Below, one piece after another: positions 50,701-59,005 of a stretch of DNA of 64,000 bases; positions within the stretch are counted from its first letter, which is position 1, and every line of letters begins with the position of its first letter. The notes beneath the pieces are model-generated. The model saw nothing but the letters and a program-made list of their open reading frames with translations. It ran no database searches and was not told the DNA's origin. This stretch comes from UBA3537 sp038138145 (GTDB taxonomy: Bacteria; Bacteroidota; Bacteroidia; Flavobacteriales; Flavobacteriaceae). A program made the position numbers and the translations under genes. The stretch is taken from contig JAYQDD010000006.1 of the NCBI GenBank assembly GCA_038138145.1, forward strand, positions 1-64,000, given 5' to 3'.

Positions 50701-52119
50701 GATTTTACCAAAGGTGAGGCCGACGTTTTGCGTAAAGCGATGGGAAAAAAGCAAAAGAATGTTTTGGACAAAATGAAACCAAAATTTATTGCTCAAGCAA
50801 CAGCCAAAGGGTTGGCCGCAGAAAAATTAGAAAAAATTTGGACCGATTGGGAGAAATTTGCCAGTTACGCCTTCAACAAATCGCACTCTACTTGTTATGC
50901 GTGGATTGCCTACCAAACGGCCTACCTCAAAGCACATTACCCCGCAGAATATATGGCAGCCGTACTGTCCAACAATATGAACGACATCAAACAAGTTACC
51001 TTTTTTATGGAAGAAGCCAAACGCATGAAAATGAAGGTTTTGGGGCCAGATGTCAATGAAAGCTATTACAAATTTTCGGTCAACAAAGACAACGCCATTC
51101 GCTTTGGTATGGGTGCCATAAAAGGGGTGGGACATAGCGCAGTCAAAACCATTGTAAACGAGCGTAAAAGCGAGGGCCCATACCGTTCTATATTTGATTT
51201 GGCCAAACGGATAGATTTGCGTGCCGCCAACAAAAAAGCATTTGAAAATTTGGCCAATGCTGGAAGTTTCGATTGCTTTTCAAATACCCACCGTGCTCAG
51301 TATTTTTTTGAAGAAGGTGATGGGGTAACGTTTTTAGAGAAAACCATAAAATTTGCTAATAAATACCAAGAAAATAAAAATTCTGCTCAGGTCAGTTTAT
51401 TTGGTGAAGCGAGCGAAGTACAATTTCCAGAACCCGAATTACCAGCATGTGAACAATGGGGGACGATGGAAAAATTGGCGCGCGAAAAAGAGGTTGTTGG
51501 TATCTATATTTCTGGTCATCCTTTGGATGATTTCCGAATAGAAATGCAGAATTTCTGCAATGGAACAGTGGCCTATTTTCAAAACATGACCCCACTTATC
51601 AATAAAGAAATTACATTTGGTGGCGTGGTCACCGATGTGCAACACCGCGTGAGTAGACAAGGCAAAGGATGGGCGAGTTTCACAATTGAAGATTATACCA
51701 ACAGCCATGAGTTCCGAATTTTTGGCGAAGAATACCTCAAATTCAGACATTTTTTGATGATCAATAACTTTGTGTATGTTCGTGCATTTGTACGCGAGGG
51801 GTGGACCAATAGAGAAACAGGCAAAAAAGGGGAGCCACGTTTGCAATTTAACAATTTTCAATTACTCCATGATGTGATGGATGCCTATGCTAAAAAACTA
51901 TCGATTCAATTGAATATTAAGGGGCTGACAGAACAAAAGATTTTTGAACTTCAGGATTTATTAAAAATGCACAAAGGGAAACACAACCTTAATTTTGTAG
52001 TTTACGATGATGACGATGAAATGAAAGTAGAACTTAAGAGCAGAAAACAGAAAGTACAAATTTCTCAGGAACTGTTGAATGAACTCCAAAATCAAGATAT
52101 TTTTTATAAACTAAATTAG
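47740..52119 (+). CDS. dnaE: DNA polymerase III alpha subunit with an N-terminal DEDDh 3'-5' exonuclease
   Basis: 1459 residues, about 300 longer than E. coli DnaE. Residues ~1-190 are a DnaQ-type exonuclease with LIFDTETTGLPKRW (Exo I), VVGQNVGFDLNIM (Exo II) and HNATADVEAT (Exo III). A linker leads to the PHP domain (~258 on, VHLHNHSQFSILQS, ALTDHGNMMG). Then comes the polymerase core with GPGRGSAAGSVVAYCL and the catalytic PDIDIDFDDEGRGRV. ASYAFNKSHSTCYAWIAYQTA and the OB domain (FGGVVTDVQHRVSRQGKGWASFTIEDYT) lie near the C-terminus. The replicative polymerase therefore carries its own proofreading domain. Confidence 0.95.
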   Translation: MYLIFDTETTGLPKRWNAPLTDTDNWPRCIQIAWQLHDAMGHCIEHQDFLIRPEGFNIPYDAEQIHGISTALATAQGEALAVVLEKFNSALAKAKFVVGQNVGFDLNIMGCEYHRMQVETPLNSMPVLDTCTETTANLCQLPGGRGGKFKLPTLTELHQKLFDTPFAEAHNATADVEATTRCFLELLRQGIYTADQLQAAPEYLQDFQTQNPDGIAPLGLKHVNLKKAAAKLVEQTKKQEQTTPPTISEISTELVDAPVVHLHNHSQFSILQSTISIKKLVQATSEAGMPAVALTDHGNMMGAFHFVKEIGIHNKSLAQRKAAAEAEGEGFHQKPIKPIVGCEFFVCEDHTNKSQKDNGYQMVFLAKNKKGYQNLVKMSSLAFTDGFYYVPRIDRGIVEQYKDDLIVLSGNLYGEVPSKILNVGEHQAEEALLWWNAQFGADFYIELMRHGQEDEDHVNAVLINFAQKHKINLLATNNTYYIDQTEANAHDILLCVKDGEKQSTPIGRGRGYRYGLPNQEYYFKSAEEMKQLFQDVPDAILNMQEVVEKIEPFELAREVLLPKFDIPKEFEHPSDATEGTNHGENAYLRHLSYEGAKKRYGTLTDEIKERLDFELQTIENTGYPGYFLIVEDFIREARNMDVSVGPGRGSAAGSVVAYCLWITNIDPIKYDLLFERFLNPDRVSMPDIDIDFDDEGRGRVMDYVIKKYGSSQVAQIVTYGTMAAKSSIRDTARVLDLPLSDADRIAKLVPNMSKLNKIFGEDEKVLKQKFRAEDMELINQLLNISEGDDLEAETVNQAKVLEGSLRNTGIHACGVIITPGDITNYVPIATAKDSELYVTQFDNSVVEDAGLLKMDFLGLKTLTLIKDTVKIVKAKHGIELDPENFPLDDVATYELFQRGETVGIFQYESPGMQKHMRDLKPTVFADLIAMNALYRPGPLEYIPSFIRRKHGDEEITYDLPEMEEYLNETYGITVYQEQVMLLSQKLADFTKGEADVLRKAMGKKQKNVLDKMKPKFIAQATAKGLAAEKLEKIWTDWEKFASYAFNKSHSTCYAWIAYQTAYLKAHYPAEYMAAVLSNNMNDIKQVTFFMEEAKRMKMKVLGPDVNESYYKFSVNKDNAIRFGMGAIKGVGHSAVKTIVNERKSEGPYRSIFDLAKRIDLRAANKKAFENLANAGSFDCFSNTHRAQYFFEEGDGVTFLEKTIKFANKYQENKNSAQVSLFGEASEVQFPEPELPACEQWGTMEKLAREKEVVGIYISGHPLDDFRIEMQNFCNGTVAYFQNMTPLINKEITFGGVVTDVQHRVSRQGKGWASFTIEDYTNSHEFRIFGEEYLKFRHFLMINNFVYVRAFVREGWTNRETGKKGEPRLQFNNFQLLHDVMDAYAKKLSIQLNIKGLTEQKIFELQDLLKMHKGKHNLNFVVYDDDDEMKVELKSRKQKVQISQELLNELQNQDIFYKLN

Positions 52120-52222
52120 AAACATCAGCTTTGTCAATTTCAGCATAAGAAAAACAAATTGAGCATAGGCCTGATAACTCATTTTTTTGACTAAATTTGT
52201 AGGTATAAATAAACTAAATCTT

Positions 52223-52540
52223 ATGGCACTAGAAATAACAGATGCAAATTTTGAAGAAACAGTATTGAACAGCAGCAAACCAGTTTTGGTTGATTTTTGG
52301 GCGGCATGGTGCGGTCCTTGTCGTATGGTAGGCCCTATCATTGACGAAATTAGTTCTGAGTATGCCGACAAAGCCGTAGTTGGTAAAGTTGATGTTGATG
52401 CAAATCAAGAATTTGCTGCAAAGTATGGTGTGCGAAACATTCCTACAGTATTGGTCTTCCAAAACGGAGAAGTTGTTGGACGTCAAGTTGGCGTTGCACC
52501 AAAGGCAAGTTACACCGACGCGATTGATGCGCTATTGTAA
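52223..52540 (+). CDS. trxA: thioredoxin
   Basis: 105 residues from the ATG at 52223; the frame continues upstream, but the ATG gives the classic length. Active site WAAWCGPCRMVGP, cis-Pro in RNIPTVLVF. Reduces protein disulfides in the cytoplasm. TAAATTTG at 52192-52199 is a likely -7 element that lies inside the upstream extension, which supports the start chosen. Confidence 0.96.
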   Translation: MALEITDANFEETVLNSSKPVLVDFWAAWCGPCRMVGPIIDEISSEYADKAVVGKVDVDANQEFAAKYGVRNIPTVLVFQNGEVVGRQVGVAPKASYTDAIDALL

Positions 52541-52564
52541 TCCGCATATAAATATTTAATACAA

Positions 52565-52594
52565 AAAGGTTTGTCCATGTGGCGAACCTTTTTT
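52565..52594 (+). terminator. terminator of trxA
   Basis: AAAGGTTTG / CGAACCTTT (nine pairs with one T·G) followed by T6. Confidence 0.85.
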
Positions 52595-52607
52595 AGTTTA
52601 GAGGATA

Positions 52608-53537
52608 ATGAGTTTTCAAAATCATTTTCAAAACAACACTCAATTTTCTGAGTTTGAACTTTTGGCTCAATCCATTGTGGAGGGCTTTATTTCTGGAATG
52701 CACAAAAGCCCGTTTCATGGGTTTTCGGCAGAATTTGCCGAACATAAAATTTATAACAATGGCGACAGTACACGCCACATTGATTGGAAACTTTTTGCAA
52801 AAACCGATAAATTATACACCAAACGTTTTGATGAAGAAACCAACATGCGTTGTCATATCATTGTCGATCAAAGCGCTTCAATGTATTATCCTAACAGAAA
52901 ACAACACCCTGAGTTGAACTACAATAAAGTTGAATTTTCGGCATTGGCATCTGCAGTATTACTTCAAATTCTTAAAAAACAACGCGATGCTGCTGGCCTG
53001 AGTTTGTATGATGACAAATATGATTTTTATGCCCCTGAAAAAGGAAATGAACGTCATTTTCAGATGTTGTTTACAAAACTGAATGATCTTACATCATCGA
53101 CACCTAAACAAGCGAAGACCAAAACCTATGAGGTCTTGCATCAAATTGCGGAACAAATACACCGTCGTTCTATGATTATTTTGTTTACAGATATGTTTCA
53201 GTCAGACAAAGCATCACAAGAGCTGTTTGAGGCCCTTCGTCATTTGAAATACAACAAGCACGAATTGATTCTTTTTCATGTATATGACAAAAAAACAGAG
53301 TTTGATTTTGCGTTTAGCAATACACCAACGCATTTTGTTGATGTAGAAACGGGAGCTTCTATCGATCTTTTTCCAGACGCCGTTCAAGAAAATTATACGG
53401 CTGCAATGGCAAACTATTTTCGACAGTTAAAGCAAAAATGCGATCAATATAAAATAAATTATGTCCCTGTAGATGTGCGTCAAGGATTTGAAAACATCAT
53501 GATGACATTCTTTAAAAAGCGCTATAAGTTTTTATAA
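52608..53537 (+). CDS. DUF58 protein with vWA-like fold
   Basis: 309 residues. The DUF58 signature GDSTRHIDWKLFAKTDKLYTK is present, followed by IIVDQSASM, the MIDAS-like DxSxS motif, and IILFTDMFQ. DUF58 proteins are usually partners of MoxR-type AAA ATPases in the aerotolerance (Bat) system. No moxR or bat gene is in the window, so this copy stands alone, between trxA and tRNA-Asp. Confidence 0.88.
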   Translation: MSFQNHFQNNTQFSEFELLAQSIVEGFISGMHKSPFHGFSAEFAEHKIYNNGDSTRHIDWKLFAKTDKLYTKRFDEETNMRCHIIVDQSASMYYPNRKQHPELNYNKVEFSALASAVLLQILKKQRDAAGLSLYDDKYDFYAPEKGNERHFQMLFTKLNDLTSSTPKQAKTKTYEVLHQIAEQIHRRSMIILFTDMFQSDKASQELFEALRHLKYNKHELILFHVYDKKTEFDFAFSNTPTHFVDVETGASIDLFPDAVQENYTAAMANYFRQLKQKCDQYKINYVPVDVRQGFENIMMTFFKKRYKFL

Positions 53538-53554
53538 AAAATAAATCAAAAACA

Positions 53555-53585
53555 TTTGTCGTATTAAAAATGCAGTGTATATTTG
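53555..53585 (+). promoter_or_regulatory. promoter of tRNA-Asp
   Basis: TTTG at 53555-53558, exactly 19 bp, then TATATTTG at 53578-53585; the tRNA begins 19 bp later. Confidence 0.82.
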
Positions 53586-53603
53586 CATTCGCTATAAAGC
53601 AAC

Positions 53604-53677
53604 GGTTTGGTAGTTCAGTTGGTTAGAATACCTGCCTGTCACGCAGGGGGTCGCGGGTTCGAGTCCCGTCCAGACCG
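53604..53677 (+). tRNA. tRNA-Asp (GTC)
   Basis: 74-nt cloverleaf: acceptor GGTTTGG / CCAGACC, D-arm with GTTGGTTAG, anticodon loop CTGTCAC (anticodon GTC) in the stem CCTGC / GCAGG, T-arm CGGG-TTCGAGT-CCCG. No encoded CCA. Confidence 0.96.
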
Positions 53678-53681
53678 CAAA

Positions 53682-53757
53682 GTACTTTTAGCAAATCAAA
53701 AGTACGAACAACGTTGTGTTGAGGTAATCATTTGATTACCAGTGGTTTGACAAACCA
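53682..53757. repeat. run of four consecutive perfect palindromes after tRNA-Asp
   Basis: GTACTTTT / AAAAGTAC (53682-53689 with 53698-53705); ACAACGTTGT (53708-53717); GGTAATCA-TT-TGATTACC (53723-53740); TGGTTTG-A-CAAACCA (53743-53757). Each follows the last within a few bases. Confidence 0.8.
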
Positions 53758-53761
53758 ATGA

Positions 53762-53789
53762 GAAGCTTTCCTGTAAAATGGAGGGCTTT
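53762..53789 (+). terminator. terminator after the palindrome run
   Basis: AAGCTTTCC / GGAGGGCTT with two T·G pairs, followed by T7. Confidence 0.75.
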
Positions 53790-53804
53790 TTTTATATCCT
53801 CTTA

Positions 53805-55262
53805 TTAACGCCTTTTGACGTGTTTTTTTAAAATTCGTTTATTTTCTTTTTGTACCAGTGGGTGTTTGCGATGTCCCCACACTTTTGTGCGTGCTGCACG
53901 TGCGCTTTCTTCAAGATTTACAATTGGTAGAGGATAGTTTTTTCCAAGTACGACACCACAAAATTCTTGTTCCATAGGGCTCATTTTCCACGGTTCATGG
54001 ATGTGCTCCTCAGGAACATTTTTAAGTTCTGGAACCCATTTTTTTATAAAAACACCCTCGGGGTCTTGTTCTATTGAGTTTTTGACGGGATTATACAACC
54101 GAATGGTATTAATTCCTGTTGTTCCAGCTTGCATTTGAAATTGAGGATAATGAATACCAGGGTCATAATCCAAAAATAAACGTGCCAAATGATACACACC
54201 ATCCCGCCAGTCTTGATCCAAGTTTAGGGTTAAAAATGAAACCAAAAGCGCGCGCATACGAAAATTGATCCATCCAGTTTGTTCCAATGCACGCATGCAG
54301 GCATCAATCAAAGGAAAACCTGTGGCACCCATTTTCCAAGCTTTTAAATGTCCAGCATTAGAATTTCGTTCCAACAATTCATAACCAGCATTGATGCATT
54401 GTGTTTCATAGCTGCATTCCATTTCAAACTTTTGAATAAAATGGCAATGCCAGTGCAGTCTTGTGAGCATAGCCGAAAATACACGCTTTCTTTTTTGTGT
54501 ATTGGGGTGCATATTAACATATTGAAACACTTGCCGCACGCTCATATTTCCCCAACTCAAAAACGGTGAAATACGACTACAACTGACTCTACTTTCGGTA
54601 GGTTTAGAAATGTGTTTTTGGTAATTTAAACCTCTTTCCATTAGGAATGAATCCAAATATCGCCAAGCCATATATTCTCCAGCAGGTTGATAGTACTCTG
54701 GATAGTGGTCTAATTGTTTTTGAAGTATTTTGGGTAGTTGAAAGGGGTGAGGAACATCAATTTTTGGCGCTTTATTATACTTATTTTGGATGAGTGGCAT
54801 GGCCATAAAACTATTCCAAAGTTTCGCCCAATTCGCTCGGTTTTTGAGCCCACGAACCACACCATTTTGTTGTGATTCGTGCCACGTAATTTTATTTTTT
54901 TTACAGAATTTTGAAATGCTTTTGTCTCGAATCCATGATTTTTCAATTCCACTTTCGTTATGACTAAAAAGCGTATCAATATTAAATTGTGTTTGTAAAA
55001 ATTCAAAAACCTCTAAGGAGTTTCCATAAAATACAGAAACAGATTTATTAAAAGAGTCAAGCGTTTTATTGATGGCTTTTATAGAATGGTAAACAAATTG
55101 CAGATGCCGTATGCTGGTGTCTGGATGATGGATTAAATCAACATCGAAAATGTAGATAATTAGATAAGGGTTCTTTGCTTTTTCGGCAAAACATAACGGT
55201 TCATGATCTTGTGTACGCAAATCACGTTTTAGCCAAACGATATTAATTTTAGTCTCTTTCAC
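53805..55262 (-). CDS. photolyase/cryptochrome-family protein with a divergent FAD site
   Basis: 485 residues starting with GTG at 55262. The N-terminal alpha/beta antenna domain begins NIVWLKRDLRTQDHEPL. The C-terminal FAD domain has WKMGATGFPLIDACMRALEQTGW, INFRMRALLVSFLTLNLDQDWRDG and DYDPGIHYPQFQMQAGTTGINTIRLYNP. In class I photolyases the last segment reads WQW and carries a proximal Trp for electron transfer and an Asn near the flavin N5. Here the region is IHYPQFQMQ, so both differ. The protein belongs to a less studied cryptochrome-like branch; photorepair activity cannot be assumed. Confidence 0.85.
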   Translation of the reverse strand: MKETKINIVWLKRDLRTQDHEPLCFAEKAKNPYLIIYIFDVDLIHHPDTSIRHLQFVYHSIKAINKTLDSFNKSVSVFYGNSLEVFEFLQTQFNIDTLFSHNESGIEKSWIRDKSISKFCKKNKITWHESQQNGVVRGLKNRANWAKLWNSFMAMPLIQNKYNKAPKIDVPHPFQLPKILQKQLDHYPEYYQPAGEYMAWRYLDSFLMERGLNYQKHISKPTESRVSCSRISPFLSWGNMSVRQVFQYVNMHPNTQKRKRVFSAMLTRLHWHCHFIQKFEMECSYETQCINAGYELLERNSNAGHLKAWKMGATGFPLIDACMRALEQTGWINFRMRALLVSFLTLNLDQDWRDGVYHLARLFLDYDPGIHYPQFQMQAGTTGINTIRLYNPVKNSIEQDPEGVFIKKWVPELKNVPEEHIHEPWKMSPMEQEFCGVVLGKNYPLPIVNLEESARAARTKVWGHRKHPLVQKENKRILKKHVKRR

Positions 55263-55335
55263 CCAAGCATTTTGTTGACGTGTAAAAATAACTAAAACAG
55301 TAGTTTTTAGATTTAATTTTAAGATAGATTTATAA

Positions 55336-55363
55336 AAAAACGCCTCAGAAATGAGGCGTTTTA
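55336..55363 (-). terminator. terminator of the NTF2-like lipoprotein gene
   Basis: AAACGCCTCA / TGAGGCGTTT stem with a 4-nt loop; T7 follows on the minus strand. Confidence 0.9.
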
Positions 55364-55385
55364 AAGTCGGATTTAAAGGATTGTT

Positions 55386-55913
55386 TTATTCTTCTTCACC
55401 TGATGCTTTGGCAATTTCATACACATAAAACATTTGAATTTTACCATCTACGATAAGTGCATCATGAACTTGACCTACTTCAATTGTTTCACCCTCAACA
55501 TTCATAGTAACATCATGCCCAGAGGTTACCCACTCGCGAAGTTTGTCTTTTTGGTTTGTAAACTCATTGGCAATAAAATAATTCGACTTCCACACGGGGT
55601 TTGCTGCTTCAAACCATGTTGCCAGAAATTCTATGTGTGCATCAGTACCATCAATAATTTCTCCATTTGGACCATAAGCTTTAAAATTTTCTGCATTCAT
55701 CTCACGAATGGCGTCTAAATCTCTATCATTGTGTGCTTTGATGTATGTTTCCCAAAGCTCAACAGTTGATAATGCACCGGCGTAAAGAGGAATTTTGGTG
55801 CCGTCTTCAGCAACTTCAAAGCCTATTTGGCTTTGAACAGGGTCTTGTTTTGGAGTGTTTGTACACGAAAGTGTAACAATCAGAATTAATGTTAGAAATA
55901 CGTATCTTTTCAT
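55386..55913 (-). CDS. NTF2/SnoaL-like lipoprotein
   Basis: 175 residues. Lipobox TLSC (Cys 17). The SnoaL-like domain has WETYIKAHNDRDLDAIREMNAENFKAYGPNGEIIDGTDAHIEFLATWF as its helical start (residues ~49-95), and strands with VWKSNYFIANEF, VTSGHDVTMN and GQVHDALIVDGKIQMFYVYE. It is of the same fold class as the two lipoproteins of the tRNA-Arg insert. Alone in its unit, ended by a strong terminator. Substrate unknown. Confidence 0.78.
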   Translation of the reverse strand: MKRYVFLTLILIVTLSCTNTPKQDPVQSQIGFEVAEDGTKIPLYAGALSTVELWETYIKAHNDRDLDAIREMNAENFKAYGPNGEIIDGTDAHIEFLATWFEAANPVWKSNYFIANEFTNQKDKLREWVTSGHDVTMNVEGETIEVGQVHDALIVDGKIQMFYVYEIAKASGEEE

Positions 55914-55974
55914 TGGATTGGTTAATTTATGATTTAGATTATAAATATAAAAAAATTAATTTCATTTTACAATA

Positions 55975-56003
55975 AAAAAAACCCACGGATTAGTGGGCTT
56001 TTT
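55975..56003 (-). terminator. terminator of the M1 peptidase gene
   Basis: Short stem CCCAC / GTGGG with A and T runs on either side; T8 on the minus strand. Confidence 0.7.
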
Positions 56004-56023
56004 TACATGTTGATTTGTTGTTA

Positions 56024-58300
56024 TTATTCTTTAGAGAATTCAAAAACTTGGCCGCTAATATTCAATTCGAAACTTGTTTTATCACTGTTGAATTGTAGTT
56101 CAAAACCTGCTTCTTCAGAGATAAACTTACCACCACCGTCATTGGTGAGTGGCAAAGCGGGCTGACCTTCGGCAGTGGCTACCAATTCTCCATTGTTCTC
56201 AGAAATAGTGATGACCATTGGGAATGCTGCTGAGGAGTAGTCCCCAAAATATCCAGTTAAATCTTCTGCATTTTCGGCGGCAATTTCAGGAGTCCAACGG
56301 TTGTTACTTGAGTTGATGTCTGGGAACACATAATCAGGATCGATCACAACACTTTTTAGAGGTTCTGTAGAATCGTATTTGAACGTCCATTTTTTGTTGC
56401 GCTTCCAAATTTCTACAGGCAAAACATGTCTTGTTTTATCGCCACTTTCTGTGGTAAATTCTAAAGTGACGGGCATGGGCATTTGTTGTAGATTTTCTAT
56501 GGTGACAATAGCGCCTTTTGTTGGATCACCATCTACATATTTTACGCGCTTTATGGCTTGATCGAGTTTCCAATTATGAATAAACCATCCGCGCCAAAAC
56601 CAACTGAGTTCTTCACCACTTACATTTTCTATGGTTCTATAAAAATCATCTGGAGTGGGATGTTTGTAGGCCCACCGTTTGATGTATGCTGTAAAGGCCT
56701 CATCAAAACGTTCTTCTCCAAGAATATGTTCACGCAACATTTCTAGTCCGGCACCTGGTTTATAATAGGCCAAAAGCCCAATATTTCGTTCTTTCATGTT
56801 GTCTGGAGTGGTATAGATAGGTTCCATTTTGTCGTTCACCAATACTGACGAAAAACGGTGCATATTACGTTTGCGCTCTTTGTATTCACCATTATTGAAC
56901 GCATTTGTACTTAACGAATTGATAAAGGTATTGAATCCTTCGTCCATCCATGCGTGAAGGCGCTCATTGGAACCTACAATCATGGGGAACCAAATGTGGC
57001 CAAACTCGTGATCCGTTACGCCCCACAATGATGCATTTTTACTTTTCCAACTACAAAATACAATACCAGGATATTCCATACCACCTTGATTACCAGCAAC
57101 ATTGATGGCAGCTGGATAAGGGTATTCATACCACTTTTCTGAATAGTGTTCTACAGATGCTTTAGTATATTCTGTTGAGCGTGCCCATGAATCCATAGTG
57201 TTGCTTTCAACAGGGTAAACAGACATGGCCATAGATGTTTTACCGCTTGGTAAATTGATGCGTGCTGCATCCATGATAAATGCTTTTGATGATGACCAAG
57301 CCACATCTCTTGAATTTTCAATTCTAAATTTCCACGTCAATCGGTCTTTGCCTTGTGGTCTGGAGTTTGGGTCATTGATTTCTTCTGCGGAGCGGATGAT
57401 AACCGTTTCGTCGCTGTTGGCAGCTTGTTTCAGGCGTTGGCGTTGAGTATCTGTGTACACCTCTTCAGGGTTGAGTAACTCTCCTGAACAAACAACAAGG
57501 TGGTCTGCGGGTGAATTGATATGCACATCAAATGTTCCATATTCCAAATAAAATTCTCCTGCTCCCAAGTAAGGAAGGGTATTCCAACCCGATACATCGT
57601 CATAGACACACATTCTCGGGTACCATTGGGCCAGATTGAAAATGCGTCCATTTTTGGTTTCCAAAACCCCCATTCTATCCGATCCGTAATCTGGTGAGGT
57701 AAAAGAAAAATTAATATTGATATGAACTTTACCCCCATTGGCTGCAAGGGGCTTTGGCAAGTAAATTTTCATTCTTGTATCAGAAATTTCATATTCTGCA
57801 TCAACTTTTGAAATTCTTTTTTTGGAATTTTTCTTTCTGTTTTTTGAAGAACCTTTAAAGCGGTTGCTTTCATATCCTAAAGACACATTTCCAATGGTGT
57901 ATCCGCCATCAAAATCTTGTCCTTTAGCACCATTTCGACTTCCAGAAAGTGGAATTACAGCATTACCACGAGAGTCTTTTTTAAATAAGTTTTGATCGAC
58001 TTGAACCCATAAAAAATTTAGTTCATCAGGGCTGTTATTGGTGTAGGTGATGACTTCGAACCCAGTGAAATGTTTTTTCTCTTCGTCGAGACTAATATTG
58101 ATTTTATAATCGGCGCTATTTTGCCAATAGGCATGTCCTGGCTTTCCGCTTGCCGAACGCGTAGCAGTTCCATTTTTGGTATAAAATCCATGCCCAAAAG
58201 CGGCATTATAATCGTAAACAGACGTAGGTTGTTCTTGTGCGTCAACTGGTACTGATAGCATCAGTAAACTGCAAATTAGTAGATAAAAATACTTGTTCAT
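56024..58300 (-). CDS. secreted M1-family metallopeptidase
   Basis: 758 residues with a signal peptide (…VPVDA-QEQ). The catalytic motifs are GGMEYPG and HEFGHIWFPMIVGSNERLHAWMDEG, the HExxH-(18)-E zinc site of the gluzincins. M1 enzymes remove N-terminal residues from peptides. A C-terminal region (about 600-758) carries beta-rich segments. There is no T9SS sorting domain, so it is probably periplasmic. Alone in its unit, downstream of the DUF456 gene on the same strand. Confidence 0.92.
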   Translation of the reverse strand: MNKYFYLLICSLLMLSVPVDAQEQPTSVYDYNAAFGHGFYTKNGTATRSASGKPGHAYWQNSADYKINISLDEEKKHFTGFEVITYTNNSPDELNFLWVQVDQNLFKKDSRGNAVIPLSGSRNGAKGQDFDGGYTIGNVSLGYESNRFKGSSKNRKKNSKKRISKVDAEYEISDTRMKIYLPKPLAANGGKVHININFSFTSPDYGSDRMGVLETKNGRIFNLAQWYPRMCVYDDVSGWNTLPYLGAGEFYLEYGTFDVHINSPADHLVVCSGELLNPEEVYTDTQRQRLKQAANSDETVIIRSAEEINDPNSRPQGKDRLTWKFRIENSRDVAWSSSKAFIMDAARINLPSGKTSMAMSVYPVESNTMDSWARSTEYTKASVEHYSEKWYEYPYPAAINVAGNQGGMEYPGIVFCSWKSKNASLWGVTDHEFGHIWFPMIVGSNERLHAWMDEGFNTFINSLSTNAFNNGEYKERKRNMHRFSSVLVNDKMEPIYTTPDNMKERNIGLLAYYKPGAGLEMLREHILGEERFDEAFTAYIKRWAYKHPTPDDFYRTIENVSGEELSWFWRGWFIHNWKLDQAIKRVKYVDGDPTKGAIVTIENLQQMPMPVTLEFTTESGDKTRHVLPVEIWKRNKKWTFKYDSTEPLKSVVIDPDYVFPDINSSNNRWTPEIAAENAEDLTGYFGDYSSAAFPMVITISENNGELVATAEGQPALPLTNDGGGKFISEEAGFELQFNSDKTSFELNISGQVFEFSKE

Positions 58301-58382
58301 AGTTTTGTTTGTTTTTTTGAATGTGATTGTGAATTTAGTTTTTTTAATTGTGATGTATTTAAAAATTTTTGTTAAAATGAAA

Positions 58383-58886
58383 TTACACGCCCATCAAAAC
58401 GGATTTGTGTTCCCAAAGAATTGAAATAAAAAGCCCGAGGTAAATGATGGCTACTATAAATTTGATAAACGTGGAGGTCAAAAACCCAAGGAATGAACCA
58501 AATGCGGCGCGCAGCGCTGTTTTAGAGTCGTTGTTGTTGAGCAGTTCCCCAATAAAGGCACCCAAAAACGGTCCAATGATGATGCCTCCAGGGATTGGCG
58601 AAAACAATCCTACCAAAAGCCCTATAGTCGTTCCAATCATACCTGCCCTAGACCCCCCAAACTTTTTGGTGCCCAGCGCAGGAATAAAATAGTCCAATAG
58701 CCAGATCAACACTGCAATAATCAGTGTTATGATTAGAAATTTTTTGCTCACTTCAACAAGCGATGAAAAATAAAGCAGTAAAAACCCAAACCACCCTGTA
58801 ATCGGTCCTGGAAGTACAGGTAAAAAACTTCCTAAAATCCCAAGCAACATCAAAAATGAAGCTAAAACAATTAAAAAAATATCCAT
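58383..58886 (-). CDS. DUF456 family membrane protein
   Basis: 167 residues, mostly hydrophobic, with the family start FLIVLASFLMLLGILGSFLPVLPGP, the Gly-rich FGGSRAGMIGTTIGLLVG, and a repeated FIGELLNNNDSKTALRAAFGSFLGF. Integral membrane protein with about five helices. The function of DUF456 is unknown. Transcribed divergently from tesB. Confidence 0.85.
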   Translation of the reverse strand: MDIFLIVLASFLMLLGILGSFLPVLPGPITGWFGFLLLYFSSLVEVSKKFLIITLIIAVLIWLLDYFIPALGTKKFGGSRAGMIGTTIGLLVGLFSPIPGGIIIGPFLGAFIGELLNNNDSKTALRAAFGSFLGFLTSTFIKFIVAIIYLGLFISILWEHKSVLMGV

Positions 58887-58984
58887 AAAATTTATTTATT
58901 ACAAGACGAATGGCCGTGTAAAATGTTACACAAAATTAACACTTTATTAGGCTTAATTTGATTTTTATTAAAGTTCTTATATCG

Positions 58985-58992
58985 TATTTTTG
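58985..58992 (+). promoter_or_regulatory. -7 promoter element of tesB
   Basis: TATTTTTG, 13 bp before the ATG at 59006. It argues against the in-frame start at 58958, which lies upstream of it. Confidence 0.5.
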
Positions 58993-59005
58993 TATAAAAT
59001 TAATT

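Noticed and set aside
58958..59005. Upstream start for tesB
   Set aside because: It would lie before the TATTTTTG promoter element, so the codons would not be transcribed.
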